Position numbers and translations under genes: made by a program
Notes under the pieces: generated by a model
What the model saw: the letters and a program-made list of their open reading frames with translations, nothing else
What the model was told of the DNA's origin: nothing
The model's database searches: none
Shown here: positions 34,283-43,299 of the stretch, piece by piece
Layout: each line of letters begins with the position of its first letter
Numbering within the stretch: position 1 is the stretch's first letter
Assembly: GCA_036493735.1 (NCBI GenBank)
Contig: DASXPH010000148.1
Span: forward strand, 77,961-141,960
Direction of reading: 5' to 3'
DNA length: 64,000 bases
Source: AG2 sp036493735
Lineage (GTDB): Bacteria > Gemmatimonadota > Gemmatimonadetes > Gemmatimonadales > Gemmatimonadaceae

Positions 34283-35293
34283 CTACGAGACCTCGAGCAC
34301 GACTTTGCCGAACGTCTTGTTGCTCTCGAGGTGGCGGTGGGCATCGGCAATCTGGTCGAGCCGGAACACGCGATCGACCACCGGCCTAACGACACCCCCC
34401 GCCAGCAGCGGACCGACCTGCGCCGCGAAGGCCCGCGTGGCCGCGATTTTCTCCTCGAGGCTTCGGGCGCGCAAGACCGTCCCGCGGATCGTCAAGCGCT
34501 TGCCGAGGATCACCCCGAGGGGAACCGTGGCCTCGCGGCCGGCCATGGTGCCGATGAGAATGATGCGGCCCTTCGGCGCCGCGGCGGCGATGCTCGCCGT
34601 CAGATAGGGGCCACCAACCAGATCGAGCACGACCTCCGCGCCAGTGCCGTTCGTCAGCGAGGCGACGCGCGCCGCGATGTCGTTAGGATCGCCATTGACG
34701 ACAATCCCGTCCTCGAGCCCGAACGCGCGAGCGCGGTCGATCTTGTCGCGCGTCCGCGCGTCGCCGATCGGAATGGCGCCTGACGCACGCGCGAGCTGTA
34801 CGGCGGCCAGACCGACGCCGCTGCCGACGGCGTGAATCAGCACACGCTCCGAGAGGCGCACGTCTGCCTGCGTCACCAAAGCATCGTGGGCGGTAATGAA
34901 TGCTTCAGGGACCGCGGCCGCCTCTGTCCATGTGAGATTTGGCGGGACCGCCGCGAGTGTGCGCTCGTGAGTGATCACATACTCGGCGTTGCCGCCTCCA
35001 CCGACGATGCCATACACGCGATCGCCTTGCTTCCAGAGCGATGTGCCGGAACCGCAGGCGGCGACTTCACCGGCGACCTCCATCCCCGGGATGTCCGCCG
35101 GCCAGCCTGGAGGCGCGGGATAGCGCCCCTGACGCTGCAGGAGATCGGCGCGATTGAGCGCAGTCGCCCGCACGCGCACCAGTACCTCGCCGGTGCCCGG
35201 TTGCGGCCGCGCAACGTCCTGCATCTCCAGAACCTCGGGACCTCCCGGGCGCGCGATGACGGCGGCGCGCATGCGTGTCGTATCGGTTGCCAT
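34283..35293 (-). CDS. NAD(P)H quinone oxidoreductase, zinc-free MDR family
   Basis: 336 residues of the medium-chain dehydrogenase fold, close to the PIG3/QorA group. The N-terminal GroES-like domain contains VRVRATALNRADLLQRQGRYP and PGMEVAGEVAACG. The Rossmann domain contains VLIHAVGSGVGLAAVQLARASGA, the cofactor-binding loop. The catalytic zinc ligands of alcohol dehydrogenases are missing, as expected for this group, which reduces quinones or enones with NADPH. ATG 35293 is chosen by family length; the longer frame would run through the 3' end of the FUSC gene. It ends 31 bp before the VPS10-type gene and may share its transcript. Confidence 0.9.
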   Translation of the reverse strand: MATDTTRMRAAVIARPGGPEVLEMQDVARPQPGTGEVLVRVRATALNRADLLQRQGRYPAPPGWPADIPGMEVAGEVAACGSGTSLWKQGDRVYGIVGGGGNAEYVITHERTLAAVPPNLTWTEAAAVPEAFITAHDALVTQADVRLSERVLIHAVGSGVGLAAVQLARASGAIPIGDARTRDKIDRARAFGLEDGIVVNGDPNDIAARVASLTNGTGAEVVLDLVGGPYLTASIAAAAPKGRIILIGTMAGREATVPLGVILGKRLTIRGTVLRARSLEEKIAATRAFAAQVGPLLAGGVVRPVVDRVFRLDQIADAHRHLESNKTFGKVVLEVS

Positions 35294-35330
35294 CGTTTTG
35301 ATGTCGAGAGAAGGCCTGGCCAGACTCTTG

Positions 35331-37451
35331 TCAGGGCATGGTGAGACGCGTTGCCGCCGCATGAATGATATCGAGCTGCCGCGACACGCGATGGAATTGC
35401 GGGAGTGTGAGCTCGGGATGCTCGAGCGTCGGGGGCGCAGGCTCGCATGGATCCGGAGCGCGCCGCCCGGCAATCGACTCAGCCAGGCAGTCGAGCATTC
35501 TCGTTAGGTACGCGACGAAGCGCGACACGTCGTTCCGAATCGCCGGCGCCTCGGGTGCATGACGCAACGATCCCAACGCGGTGGACGCGCTGATGAGCCG
35601 CCGGGTGAAGGTGAGGATGGTCGTGGCCGGCTCCAGGTCGCGGCGCCGCCATCCTCGTTCCGCAACCAGACGTTCCAACGAGCCCTCGGCGTTGGTGACG
35701 GCGAGCGCCGCTTCGCGACGCGCGGCAGCCAGTGCGACACTGGATTCGTCGTCGGTGGTGGTCCACATCTCGGCCACCACGCGGAGATGCGCCGCGGCCG
35801 CGCGCAGCGCTCGAGCGGCGGCCTCCGGAAATCGATCGCGCTCGGAGCCCGGCCAGAGCAGCCACGCTCCGGCGAGACCCAGGGCACCGCCGATGAGCGT
35901 GTTGATGGCCCGCAATTCCTCCAGGTGCCAATCCCCCGCGCTCATCTCGGCGAGGAGCACGAAGGTCGGCGTGAGAAAGATCGAATAGATCAGGTAATTC
36001 ACGCGGAGATAGGCAACGCACACCGCCGCGAGCACGAAGACGACGACGAGTAGTCCACGGACATCGTGCACGACCGCGACCAGCGCCGCGGTGAGAAGCG
36101 CGCCGGCAACCGTGCCGACGACACGCTGCAGCGCCTTGATCAGGGTCGCACCGGCGAACGGCTGCAGGATGATCAGAACGGTGATCGTCACCCAATAGCC
36201 GCGCTGCAGATGCAGCAGTCGCGTGATGAGCACGGCGAGGGCGGTCACGAGGGCGACGCGCAATGCGTGACGCATCGCGAGGGAATTCAGCGTTAGGCTC
36301 GCGCGCAGCGTCTCGAGCACTGGCGGCCGGTCCTCGACGATGGTGAGGACCGCGAGCGCTGGCGGAATACTCGGCGGACGACCGCTCTCGAGAGCGTCGG
36401 CGTTGGCCGCGAGGACGGTCGTGTACTCGTCCAGTTGCTCGAGCAATCGCACGGCGTAGGCGGCGGTGTTCGAGGTCGTTGCAATCGTCTGCGGCCGGGC
36501 GACGGGCTCCAGCGCGGGAGGGGCATGCGGCTCGCTCTCGATGGTTGTGGCAATGCGGCGCGACGTGGCGGCAAAGCGCGCGACAGCCTCGCCGGCGCGA
36601 CGACACACGCCAGCGTCTTCCTTCTCCGTTCCGCTGTCGAGAAACTCGGCGATCGCGATAAGGGTGCCGAACAGCAGGTCCGAGCCCTGGACGAGCAGCA
36701 GCAGCCGCTCGCCTCGGCGCACCTCGCCCTGCCCGCCGCGGCGTGATACGGCAATGACCGAGCGCGCCGCCTCGATGGACTCGCGAATGACGCGACGCTC
36801 CTGCTGCAGCTCCGCGCGCTGTGTCTCGTTAGGTGGCGTACACGCGACGGCAGCGACGTAATCCGCATAGTGAGCGAGATCGCGATAGCAACGAGCCGTC
36901 GCGCGTCGCAGTGGGCGATACGGTCTGATGGGCCAGAAGACGAGCGCGAGCACCATCGCCCACGCGCCTCCCGCGAGTAGGTACACCCCGCGCCAGAGCG
37001 CCTCCATTGCGCTGGGCGCCGGCGCCGAAAGCGAGACGGCAAAGGCGACGGCGATGCTCGTACCGACGCCCCCGGCGCTGATGCCGAACTCACGCGCAAG
37101 CCCCGAGAGACCGACGACGACCAGGGTGAGGAGGACGGCGGGCAACGTGTGCGCACCGAACACCCCACCGAGAACCACACCGAGCGCGGCGCCAACCGTG
37201 AGCGAGCCCATGGTGAGCGCTCGAGTCTTGTACGCTCCGCCACGATCGGCAATCGCGGCACTGAATCCGCCCAGACTCGCCCAGGTGCCCCCAGGTGAGT
37301 GGAGCAGCTGCGTGACGAGCAGCGGAACCATCGTGGCCACTGCCGCGCGCAGTCCCGCGACGATGGCCGGTCGTTCCGTCGTGGACCTAACGAGAATGGC
37401 GAGGCGGCCAGGCGGCGATGCGCGACCTAACGGAGTTGGTGTGGCACTCAC
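35331..37451 (-). CDS. FUSC-family inner-membrane protein
   Basis: 706 residues from the chosen GTG. There are two membrane bundles of about five or six helices (residues ~30-170 and ~365-510), each followed by a long helical soluble part, the layout of YccS/AaeB-like FUSC proteins. Membrane phrases include VATMVPLLVTQLLHSPGGTW and GYWVTITVLIILQPFAGATL; the latter is the FUSC hallmark. Family members are linked to export of aromatic acids or small metabolites, but no partner adaptor is adjacent. The start is uncertain: GTG 37451 (VSATPTPLG) avoids reading through the hairpin element upstream. It carries four CGTTAGG(C/T) words plus one just inside the 5' end. Confidence 0.87.
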   Translation of the reverse strand: MSATPTPLGRASPPGRLAILVRSTTERPAIVAGLRAAVATMVPLLVTQLLHSPGGTWASLGGFSAAIADRGGAYKTRALTMGSLTVGAALGVVLGGVFGAHTLPAVLLTLVVVGLSGLAREFGISAGGVGTSIAVAFAVSLSAPAPSAMEALWRGVYLLAGGAWAMVLALVFWPIRPYRPLRRATARCYRDLAHYADYVAAVACTPPNETQRAELQQERRVIRESIEAARSVIAVSRRGGQGEVRRGERLLLLVQGSDLLFGTLIAIAEFLDSGTEKEDAGVCRRAGEAVARFAATSRRIATTIESEPHAPPALEPVARPQTIATTSNTAAYAVRLLEQLDEYTTVLAANADALESGRPPSIPPALAVLTIVEDRPPVLETLRASLTLNSLAMRHALRVALVTALAVLITRLLHLQRGYWVTITVLIILQPFAGATLIKALQRVVGTVAGALLTAALVAVVHDVRGLLVVVFVLAAVCVAYLRVNYLIYSIFLTPTFVLLAEMSAGDWHLEELRAINTLIGGALGLAGAWLLWPGSERDRFPEAAARALRAAAAHLRVVAEMWTTTDDESSVALAAARREAALAVTNAEGSLERLVAERGWRRRDLEPATTILTFTRRLISASTALGSLRHAPEAPAIRNDVSRFVAYLTRMLDCLAESIAGRRAPDPCEPAPPTLEHPELTLPQFHRVSRQLDIIHAAATRLTMP

Positions 37452-37471
37452 GGCCTGGAATCTGATGCGGC

Positions 37472-37575
37472 AGAGGGCGGAGGGCAGTGGGTGACGGAAA
37501 AGGAATAGGCCGACGGCAAAGCCGTCGGCCATCCGTGTTACTACCCTCTACCCTCTACCCGCTACCCTCCACCCA
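37472..37575. repeat. Heptad-arm element F with terminator-like core
   Basis: Left units GCAGAGG, GCGGAGG, GCAGTGG (37472-37492); right array of TACCCTC-type units (37541-37575). The core is a perfect 10-bp hairpin GGCCGACGGC at 37508-37517 and GCCGTCGGCC at 37521-37530 with loop AAA. It lies 3' of susD and 5' of the FUSC gene and probably terminates the susCD transcript. Confidence 0.8.
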
Positions 37576-37584
37576 AAAAACCGT

Positions 37585-38943
37585 CTACGGGTTTCTATCG
37601 ATGCAACCTTGCGAGTTTGGATTCGAGAGGCTCTCGTCGAGCGGGATGGGGAAGTTCACGTCCGGCCCGTACACACCACCCCCACGGCCAGTGTAGGTGC
37701 CCGTCGGGAACAAAGATTCAGAGTTGAGACCATAACCCGCGGGCGCAGCTCGGGACAGACGACGGAGATCGCCCAGCCGGTGCTCCGAGAGATACAGCCA
37801 GAAGGCGCGCTCGCTGAACAGCTGGAGGAGCTGCGCCTGTCCCGTTGCTGCCGGAGCGAGCGCCGTCATCCCTGCATCTGCCCGGAGCGTGTTGAGAATG
37901 TCCAGCGTTCCACCAGCGGCGGCATAATTGCCCGCGGCGAGCTGCGCCTCGGCGATGATCAGTTGCGCCTCGGTGTAACTCGCGAGCACCGTGCTCGCGT
38001 CGCGGCTCGAGTACTTGAGCGTTCCGAAAACCTCACGCTGGTTGTCGAAGCCGAGACCGAGGTCGAGGAATGGCGTGCGCGGATCGTTGGCGCTGCGGAA
38101 TGGCAGACCGTTGGTGCCCTCTTTGTCCGCCTGCGTCCACCGTCCCTCGAGCCACTGCAGCTCGAAGACGCCGTTGTTCTGGCGACCGGTGTTGCCACTG
38201 GAGAAGACGATATACTCGAAATTCGGCGAGACGGCGGCAACGGTATCCGCGGCCGCCGCGAGATTCGTGTTGCTCTTGAAGAGCAGCGCGCGCGCCGTGC
38301 CGACGCGTGCGAGATCCGTGAGCCTGCTGCTGCTGTTCGCCTTCGCGACGCTCAACGCGAGCGTGAAGCGATCGAGCGCTGAATCGAGCAGCTGTTGCGT
38401 CGTCAGCGGCACGCCGGGAATGGGGTTACCGGACGCATCGAGCTTCGTGATCGGCACGCCCGAGCAGTACGACTCGGCGAGCATGATGAACGAGTACCCT
38501 TCGAGGCTCAACGCCTCCGAGTAGCCCGTATCGCTCACGGCAAGCGCCTTGTAGGCACTCTCGGCGCGGAACGACGACTGCCGCGCGCGCTCGACATCGA
38601 AGAAGATCGTGCTCATCGTCGAGTTGTTGCGATCGATAGCGCGGCGATCGACCTGTACGCGCGTCGGGAACGTCTCGGTGAACGAGAACTCGTCGGTGAA
38701 GAGCCCGGTCATGTTGACGAGGCCCTCGGGACCGGTACCGGTGCCGGCGAACGCCACCTGAAAATCGCCGACGGCGGTGGCGAGGATCGTGGGTAAAGCG
38801 GCCTTGCCCGTCAATTCAGACGGAAGAGCGACGTCGGGGTCGGGGACCTGCAACACCTTATCCACCGAGCACGCCGAGAGCAGCGCGCTGGCGGCGAGGA
38901 TTACTCCCCGCACGCCGAAGCGCCGCGCGATTCTATTTAGCAT
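37585..38943 (-). CDS. RagB/SusD-family lipoprotein
   Basis: 452 residues. Signal with lipobox LLSAC (Cys25), hence lipidated and expected on the cell surface as the lid of the SusC channel. The helical TPR-like SusD fold is suggested by LARVGTARALLFKSNTNLAAAADTV and YTEAQLIIAEAQLAAGNYAAAGG, and the typical C-terminal block ERAFWLYLSEHRLGDLRRLSRAA is followed by the short FPIPLDESLSNPN tail. It captures the ligand for the SusC partner, whose gene ends 51 bp upstream. No glycoside hydrolase or sulfatase is nearby, so a polysaccharide ligand is not supported; peptides or other nutrients are as likely. Confidence 0.93.
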   Translation of the reverse strand: MLNRIARRFGVRGVILAASALLSACSVDKVLQVPDPDVALPSELTGKAALPTILATAVGDFQVAFAGTGTGPEGLVNMTGLFTDEFSFTETFPTRVQVDRRAIDRNNSTMSTIFFDVERARQSSFRAESAYKALAVSDTGYSEALSLEGYSFIMLAESYCSGVPITKLDASGNPIPGVPLTTQQLLDSALDRFTLALSVAKANSSSRLTDLARVGTARALLFKSNTNLAAAADTVAAVSPNFEYIVFSSGNTGRQNNGVFELQWLEGRWTQADKEGTNGLPFRSANDPRTPFLDLGLGFDNQREVFGTLKYSSRDASTVLASYTEAQLIIAEAQLAAGNYAAAGGTLDILNTLRADAGMTALAPAATGQAQLLQLFSERAFWLYLSEHRLGDLRRLSRAAPAGYGLNSESLFPTGTYTGRGGGVYGPDVNFPIPLDESLSNPNSQGCIDRNP

Positions 38944-38994
38944 CGAATAAGCCTCATTAATCGAATTTGTCGGATAGGGTCGTGGTCACCGAAC

Positions 38995-41900
38995 TCACCA
39001 CCCGAGGTCGAGACGGATGGTGTAGTAGCGAACCTGCGGCTGGCTCAGGAACTCGTCGGTGTCGAAGTTGAAGCCACCGTTCTCGTTGATCTCCGGATCG
39101 AGGCCACTGTACTTCGTCCACGTGTGCAGATTGCGGCCAGCGAGGGTGAGCGTCGCGCCATTGAAGCCCATTCGCGACACGTACCGCGCCGGGACACCGA
39201 TGGCCACCGACACTTCGCGAAGCTTCGTGAAGCTGGCGTTCTCGATGTAGCCGTAGTCGGTGCCCATAAGCCCGGCGATGTAACGCGCCTGCTGATCGAG
39301 CGGGGCGCTCTTGCTGTTCGCCGCGAACGAGTTGCCGAAGCCCACGTCACGGAAGCGATCGGTGAAGTTGAGCAACTTCTGACCGCCGCGATGATCGAAG
39401 AGCGCGCGGACGGTGAAGTTCTTGTAGATCGTGAGCTGCGGCGTGAGCGACACCTCGCTCAGCGGGAAGGGCGAGCCAACATAGACCGCCGTGTCACCAA
39501 GGGTGACCTCGCACGCCGGCAGCGACGCGCCTCGCGGATTGGCCGTGCCATTGTTCGTCGGGCAGTTGGTGCGGCTGATCATGCCGTCCTTGTTCAAGTC
39601 CGCGTAGCTCTTGATCGGCACCGCCCAGTAACCGCCCAACGGGTAACCGTTCTGCTGACGCTGGGTGTTGTCGGCGCCGAAGATGATCGGCGCGATGCCC
39701 TGGCCCAGATTCACGAGCTTGTTCGCGTTGCGGCTGCCGTTGATGAGCAGCGTGCCGGCGAAATGGTGCGTGTCGAACAAGTTGGCGTTGACCTGATACT
39801 CCAAGCCGGCGTTCTTCACGCGACCGAGGTTCTCGAGCCGTGTCGTCGCCTCGCCCTCCGAGAGCGGAATAGGTCGCGCGACGATCGCGTCCGTCGTGAT
39901 CTTGCTGTAGTAGGTGACTTCCGTGCCGATGCGATCGTGGAAGAAGCCGGCATCGAAACCGACCTCCGCCTCCTTCGACAGCTCGGGCTTCAGGTTGATG
40001 TTGCCGATGCCGCCGACGAAGAAGCCCGGCACGTTCGACGATTCCGTGTTGCCGCTGCGAATGGCGACGGCCGCTGGCGTGAGGAAGCGAATGGCGTCGC
40101 GGAAGGCCGGACGCTGGCCGCTGCCACCGTACGCGCTGCGCAGGCGCAGCGAGGAGACGATGTCCTGCTTCGGGAAAAAGCTCTCCTCACCGATTACCCA
40201 CGACACACTGGCCGCCGGGTACAGCACACTCTTGAAGTCCTGACCGAAGGCGCTGTTCTTGTCACCGCGGAGCGCGGCGGTGAGGAACAGCTTCTCGCGC
40301 CAGGATAGCTGCTCCTGGAGGTAGGCGCCTAACGTCTTGTTCTCGATGTTGGTCTCACCGACCGCGAAGAGCGCCGTCGCACCCTGCAACGAGCCGGTGC
40401 CTGGCACGAGGTTCTGGCCGAAGGCAAGTGTCGCACGCGTGATCTCGTCGTTGAACTGCACGCCCGCAGCCGTCGCCGAGCGCAGGGTCGAGCGCGGGTT
40501 GAAGGTGGCCGTGGCGCCCAGGTTCGAGGTGTACACGAAATCCTGGAACGGGTTCGACGTGCGCTTGCCGACCGGATCGTCCGCGAACTGGCTCGTCGGT
40601 CCTCCGGCGCTCGCGGGCGGAATGAATTCCTGGTCGATGCGGTTCGTGAAGTCCACGCCGGCGGTGCCGATCGCCGACAGCCACGTGAGCGGCTGCCATT
40701 GGGCACGGCTCGATCCGGTGAAGCGATCGACGTTGTTCACAGTGTTGATCGCGAAGATGTCCTGCGGCGTATCGAAGCCGAAGCCGCCGAGACCACCGTA
40801 GTTCGCGATTGCGCTGCCGAGCAGGCCTTGCGGGATGACGCCGCGCACATTGTTGTCGTTCTGCGGCAGGCGGAGCCGGCTCTGCACGTAACCCGTGTTC
40901 ACCGACAGATCGAAATTGTCGCGGAGCTGACTGTGAATGTTCGCGCGCAGCGAGATGTTGCGCTCGCGATTGATCGCGTAGACGCCCTGCTCGCGATAGA
41001 AGTCGCCCCCGATGAAGTACTGGGAGAGCTCGGAGCCGCCGGACACGTCAGCGCCATAGCGCTCACGCCAGCCGCGCGTGAACGGGCTGTTCTGCTCGAG
41101 CGGATTGTAGGAGACGAGCTTCTGCTCACCCGGGCAGAAGCCGCGGATTTGCAGGTCGAGCGTGCAGGGGAAGAGCGTATCGGGCGCGTAGTCGGCCTGG
41201 TCGAGCGTCCAGTAGTTCGTCGGATAGCTCGTGACTTCGCTCACCGTGCCCGCTTCCGAATGGAAATTCCATTTCGTGCGGCCGGCGGTGCCACGCTTCG
41301 TCGTGATCTGGATGACGCCATTCGAGGCCGCCGTACCATAGAGCGCCGCCGCAGCTGGACCCTTGATGATCTCGATGTTCTCGATGTCTTCAGGATTGAT
41401 GTCGTTCAAGCGGGACGGCACCTGACCACCGACACCGATGCTCGATGCGCCTTCGTCATTATTGACGCGTATGCCGTCGACGATGATGAGCGGATCGTTG
41501 GACAGCGACACGGAGTTCGAGCCGCGAATGCGGATGCGAGCCGCGCTGCCCGTCGTGCCGCCTGCTTCCTGCACCGTGACACCGGCTGCACGGGACGACA
41601 GGACGTTTTGCAAGTTTGCAACGGCGGCCTGCGGGACCTCCTCGGGCACGTTGACCGTCGCTGTCGACACGCCACTTTCACGACGCGACTGTTCCGCGCC
41701 GGTCGCCGTCACCTGCACGACGCCGAGCTGCGTCGCCGACTGATCGAGCGCGAAGTCGAGCGTTTCGCTCTGACCAGCAGCGATCGTCACCGGCCGTGCC
41801 GCCGAGCCATACCCAATACGAAGTGTCTGGACAGTAATCGTTCCGGCGGGCACGCCCGTGATGCGGTACGTACCCTGGTCGCTCGTCTGTGCGCCCCGCG

Positions 41901-42054
41901 TCGTGCCAACGACGCGCACCGTCGCACCGACGATCGGTTGCTGCGAGGCGCGATCGATCACGCGTCCCGTAATCGTTCCGGTGGGCTGCTGTGCCGCAGC
42001 CAGCATCGGTGCGATCGCGATCGCGCAGACGCCAAGCTTATGGATCAAAGCCAT
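38995..42054 (-). CDS. SusC/RagA-family TonB-linked outer-membrane protein
   Basis: 1,019 residues from ATG 42054, set by a GGAGGACC ribosome-binding site. Signal MALIHKLGVCAIAIAPMLAAAQQ, then a CarboxypepD-regulatory-like domain (GTITGRVIDRASQQPIVGATV), a plug (~115-220: LSSRAAGVTVQEAGGTTGS, IIVDGIRVNNDE, IEIIKGPAAAALYGT) and a long barrel ending VRYYTIRLDLGW. Together with SusD it forms a TonB-powered importer for bulky nutrients. It is the first gene of the susCD unit, preceded by a 509-bp regulatory region and an OmpR-type regulator gene on the same strand. An alternative start far upstream is not supported. Confidence 0.95.
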   Translation of the reverse strand: MALIHKLGVCAIAIAPMLAAAQQPTGTITGRVIDRASQQPIVGATVRVVGTTRGAQTSDQGTYRITGVPAGTITVQTLRIGYGSAARPVTIAAGQSETLDFALDQSATQLGVVQVTATGAEQSRRESGVSTATVNVPEEVPQAAVANLQNVLSSRAAGVTVQEAGGTTGSAARIRIRGSNSVSLSNDPLIIVDGIRVNNDEGASSIGVGGQVPSRLNDINPEDIENIEIIKGPAAAALYGTAASNGVIQITTKRGTAGRTKWNFHSEAGTVSEVTSYPTNYWTLDQADYAPDTLFPCTLDLQIRGFCPGEQKLVSYNPLEQNSPFTRGWRERYGADVSGGSELSQYFIGGDFYREQGVYAINRERNISLRANIHSQLRDNFDLSVNTGYVQSRLRLPQNDNNVRGVIPQGLLGSAIANYGGLGGFGFDTPQDIFAINTVNNVDRFTGSSRAQWQPLTWLSAIGTAGVDFTNRIDQEFIPPASAGGPTSQFADDPVGKRTSNPFQDFVYTSNLGATATFNPRSTLRSATAAGVQFNDEITRATLAFGQNLVPGTGSLQGATALFAVGETNIENKTLGAYLQEQLSWREKLFLTAALRGDKNSAFGQDFKSVLYPAASVSWVIGEESFFPKQDIVSSLRLRSAYGGSGQRPAFRDAIRFLTPAAVAIRSGNTESSNVPGFFVGGIGNINLKPELSKEAEVGFDAGFFHDRIGTEVTYYSKITTDAIVARPIPLSEGEATTRLENLGRVKNAGLEYQVNANLFDTHHFAGTLLINGSRNANKLVNLGQGIAPIIFGADNTQRQQNGYPLGGYWAVPIKSYADLNKDGMISRTNCPTNNGTANPRGASLPACEVTLGDTAVYVGSPFPLSEVSLTPQLTIYKNFTVRALFDHRGGQKLLNFTDRFRDVGFGNSFAANSKSAPLDQQARYIAGLMGTDYGYIENASFTKLREVSVAIGVPARYVSRMGFNGATLTLAGRNLHTWTKYSGLDPEINENGGFNFDTDEFLSQPQVRYYTIRLDLGW

Positions 42055-42563
42055 TCGGTCCTCCCTTTCCCCCCAAGGTGAGATGGGCGCCGCGCGTCTG
42101 CGATCGCGCGGCTGTGAAGCGGTTGAAATGCGATGTACGCCGCGCATCTTGCTCGCGGCAGTACACCCAATCCGTGACGTCGCGCGAACGTTCGCGTGGC
42201 GCCGTTTCCGCTGTTTGTTGAACCCGGTCCGGCGTTGAGAAGTCACGCATTTGCGTAACTTCTCCGCGAGCCGCACAAGGGCGTGACGAACCGGTACGAG
42301 AGTGTGACGAACGGTAAAGCGTCGCAGCGCTCCATGCCGCTCGATCGAATGCGAGGCGATGTCCTGCGACTCGCCGGAACGAATGTAATGGGTGTGAGTG
42401 GTATTTTCGCCAGTGCACGCCGAGATTTTCGACGCCGTGAACACGAATGCGGAAGTGGCGACCTCAGCCCGATCCGGATATCCATGTCGCGGCCCGCCGC
42501 ACCGGCCCTTCGAGCCGGAGTTATCAGTCTACTAAACGCGACATATGTCCCCTACCGGACATT
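42055..42563 (-). promoter_or_regulatory. 509-bp upstream region of susC with repeats and palindromes
   Basis: No gene is convincing here. Visible elements: direct repeat GTGACGAAC at 42283-42291 and 42304-42312 (21 bp apart, two helical turns); perfect 14-bp palindrome CGCGAACGTTCGCG at 42183-42196; near-perfect 11-bp inverted repeat at 42239-42262 around GAAGTCACGCA; and a 6-bp stem (42545-42562) directly after the response-regulator stop, probably its terminator. The direct repeat at helical spacing is what OmpR-family regulators often bind. Confidence 0.6.
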
Positions 42564-43265
42564 TTAGTCGAGCGCGATCCGGTAGCCGGCCTTGCGCACG
42601 GTGAGGATGTAGCGCGGATTCGCGGGATCGTCCTCCAGCTTCCGCCGCAGCTCGGCCACGTGCGTGTCCACGGTGCGGCTCACCACCTCGGCATCGTACC
42701 CCCAAACGTCACGCAACAGATCCAGCCGCGGCACGATGGTGCCGTTGCGACGGACCAGCGCCATCAACAGCTCGAACTCCTTGGGCCGCAACTCAACGGG
42801 AAACCCACGTCTGAACACACCGTGCGTGCTCGGCCGCACTTCGATGTCGCCGAAACGAATACGCTCGGCGGCGTGACCGTTCCCGGTGATGCGCGCCGGC
42901 GCGGCCGCGCGGCGGAGGAGGGCGTTGACGCGGCCGAGCAGCTCGAGTAGACCGAACGGCTTCGTAACGTAGTCGTCCGCGCCATATCGAAAGCCGCGAA
43001 CCTTGTCCGCTTCCTCGCCACGCGCGGTGAGAATCAGCACGGGTACATCGCTGCCCTCGGCACGCAACGTCGAGAGCACGCGATATCCGTCGAGACTCGG
43101 AAGCGCGAGGTCGAGAATGACGAGATCGTGCTCACCGGTGCGCGCGCGGGCCAGACCATCGGCTCCGTCGTTCACGACATCAACCTGATAGCCTTCGATC
43201 TCCAGATTGTTCGCGAGACCTTGGGCAAGATCGTGGTGGTCCTCTACAATCAATACCCTCGCCAC
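42564..43265 (-). CDS. OmpR-family response regulator
   Basis: 233 residues. Receiver domain 1-115 with phospho-acceptor Asp52 (VILDLALPSLDG) and Lys102 (YVTKPFG). Winged-helix DNA-binding domain ~130-230 with ELRPKEFELLMALVRRNG, the recognition helix region VVSRTVDTHVAELRRKL, and the wing YILTVRKAGYRI. It is a transcription factor phosphorylated by a histidine kinase; the kinase two genes upstream (44932-46665) is the likely partner. It lies between the amino-acid permease and susC, all on the minus strand, and the direct repeat upstream of susC is a plausible binding site. Confidence 0.96.
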   Translation of the reverse strand: MARVLIVEDHHDLAQGLANNLEIEGYQVDVVNDGADGLARARTGEHDLVILDLALPSLDGYRVLSTLRAEGSDVPVLILTARGEEADKVRGFRYGADDYVTKPFGLLELLGRVNALLRRAAAPARITGNGHAAERIRFGDIEVRPSTHGVFRRGFPVELRPKEFELLMALVRRNGTIVPRLDLLRDVWGYDAEVVSRTVDTHVAELRRKLEDDPANPRYILTVRKAGYRIALD

Positions 43266-43299
43266 TGAGGCCTCGGTTCTCAGGGTTCAGTTCGAGTGA

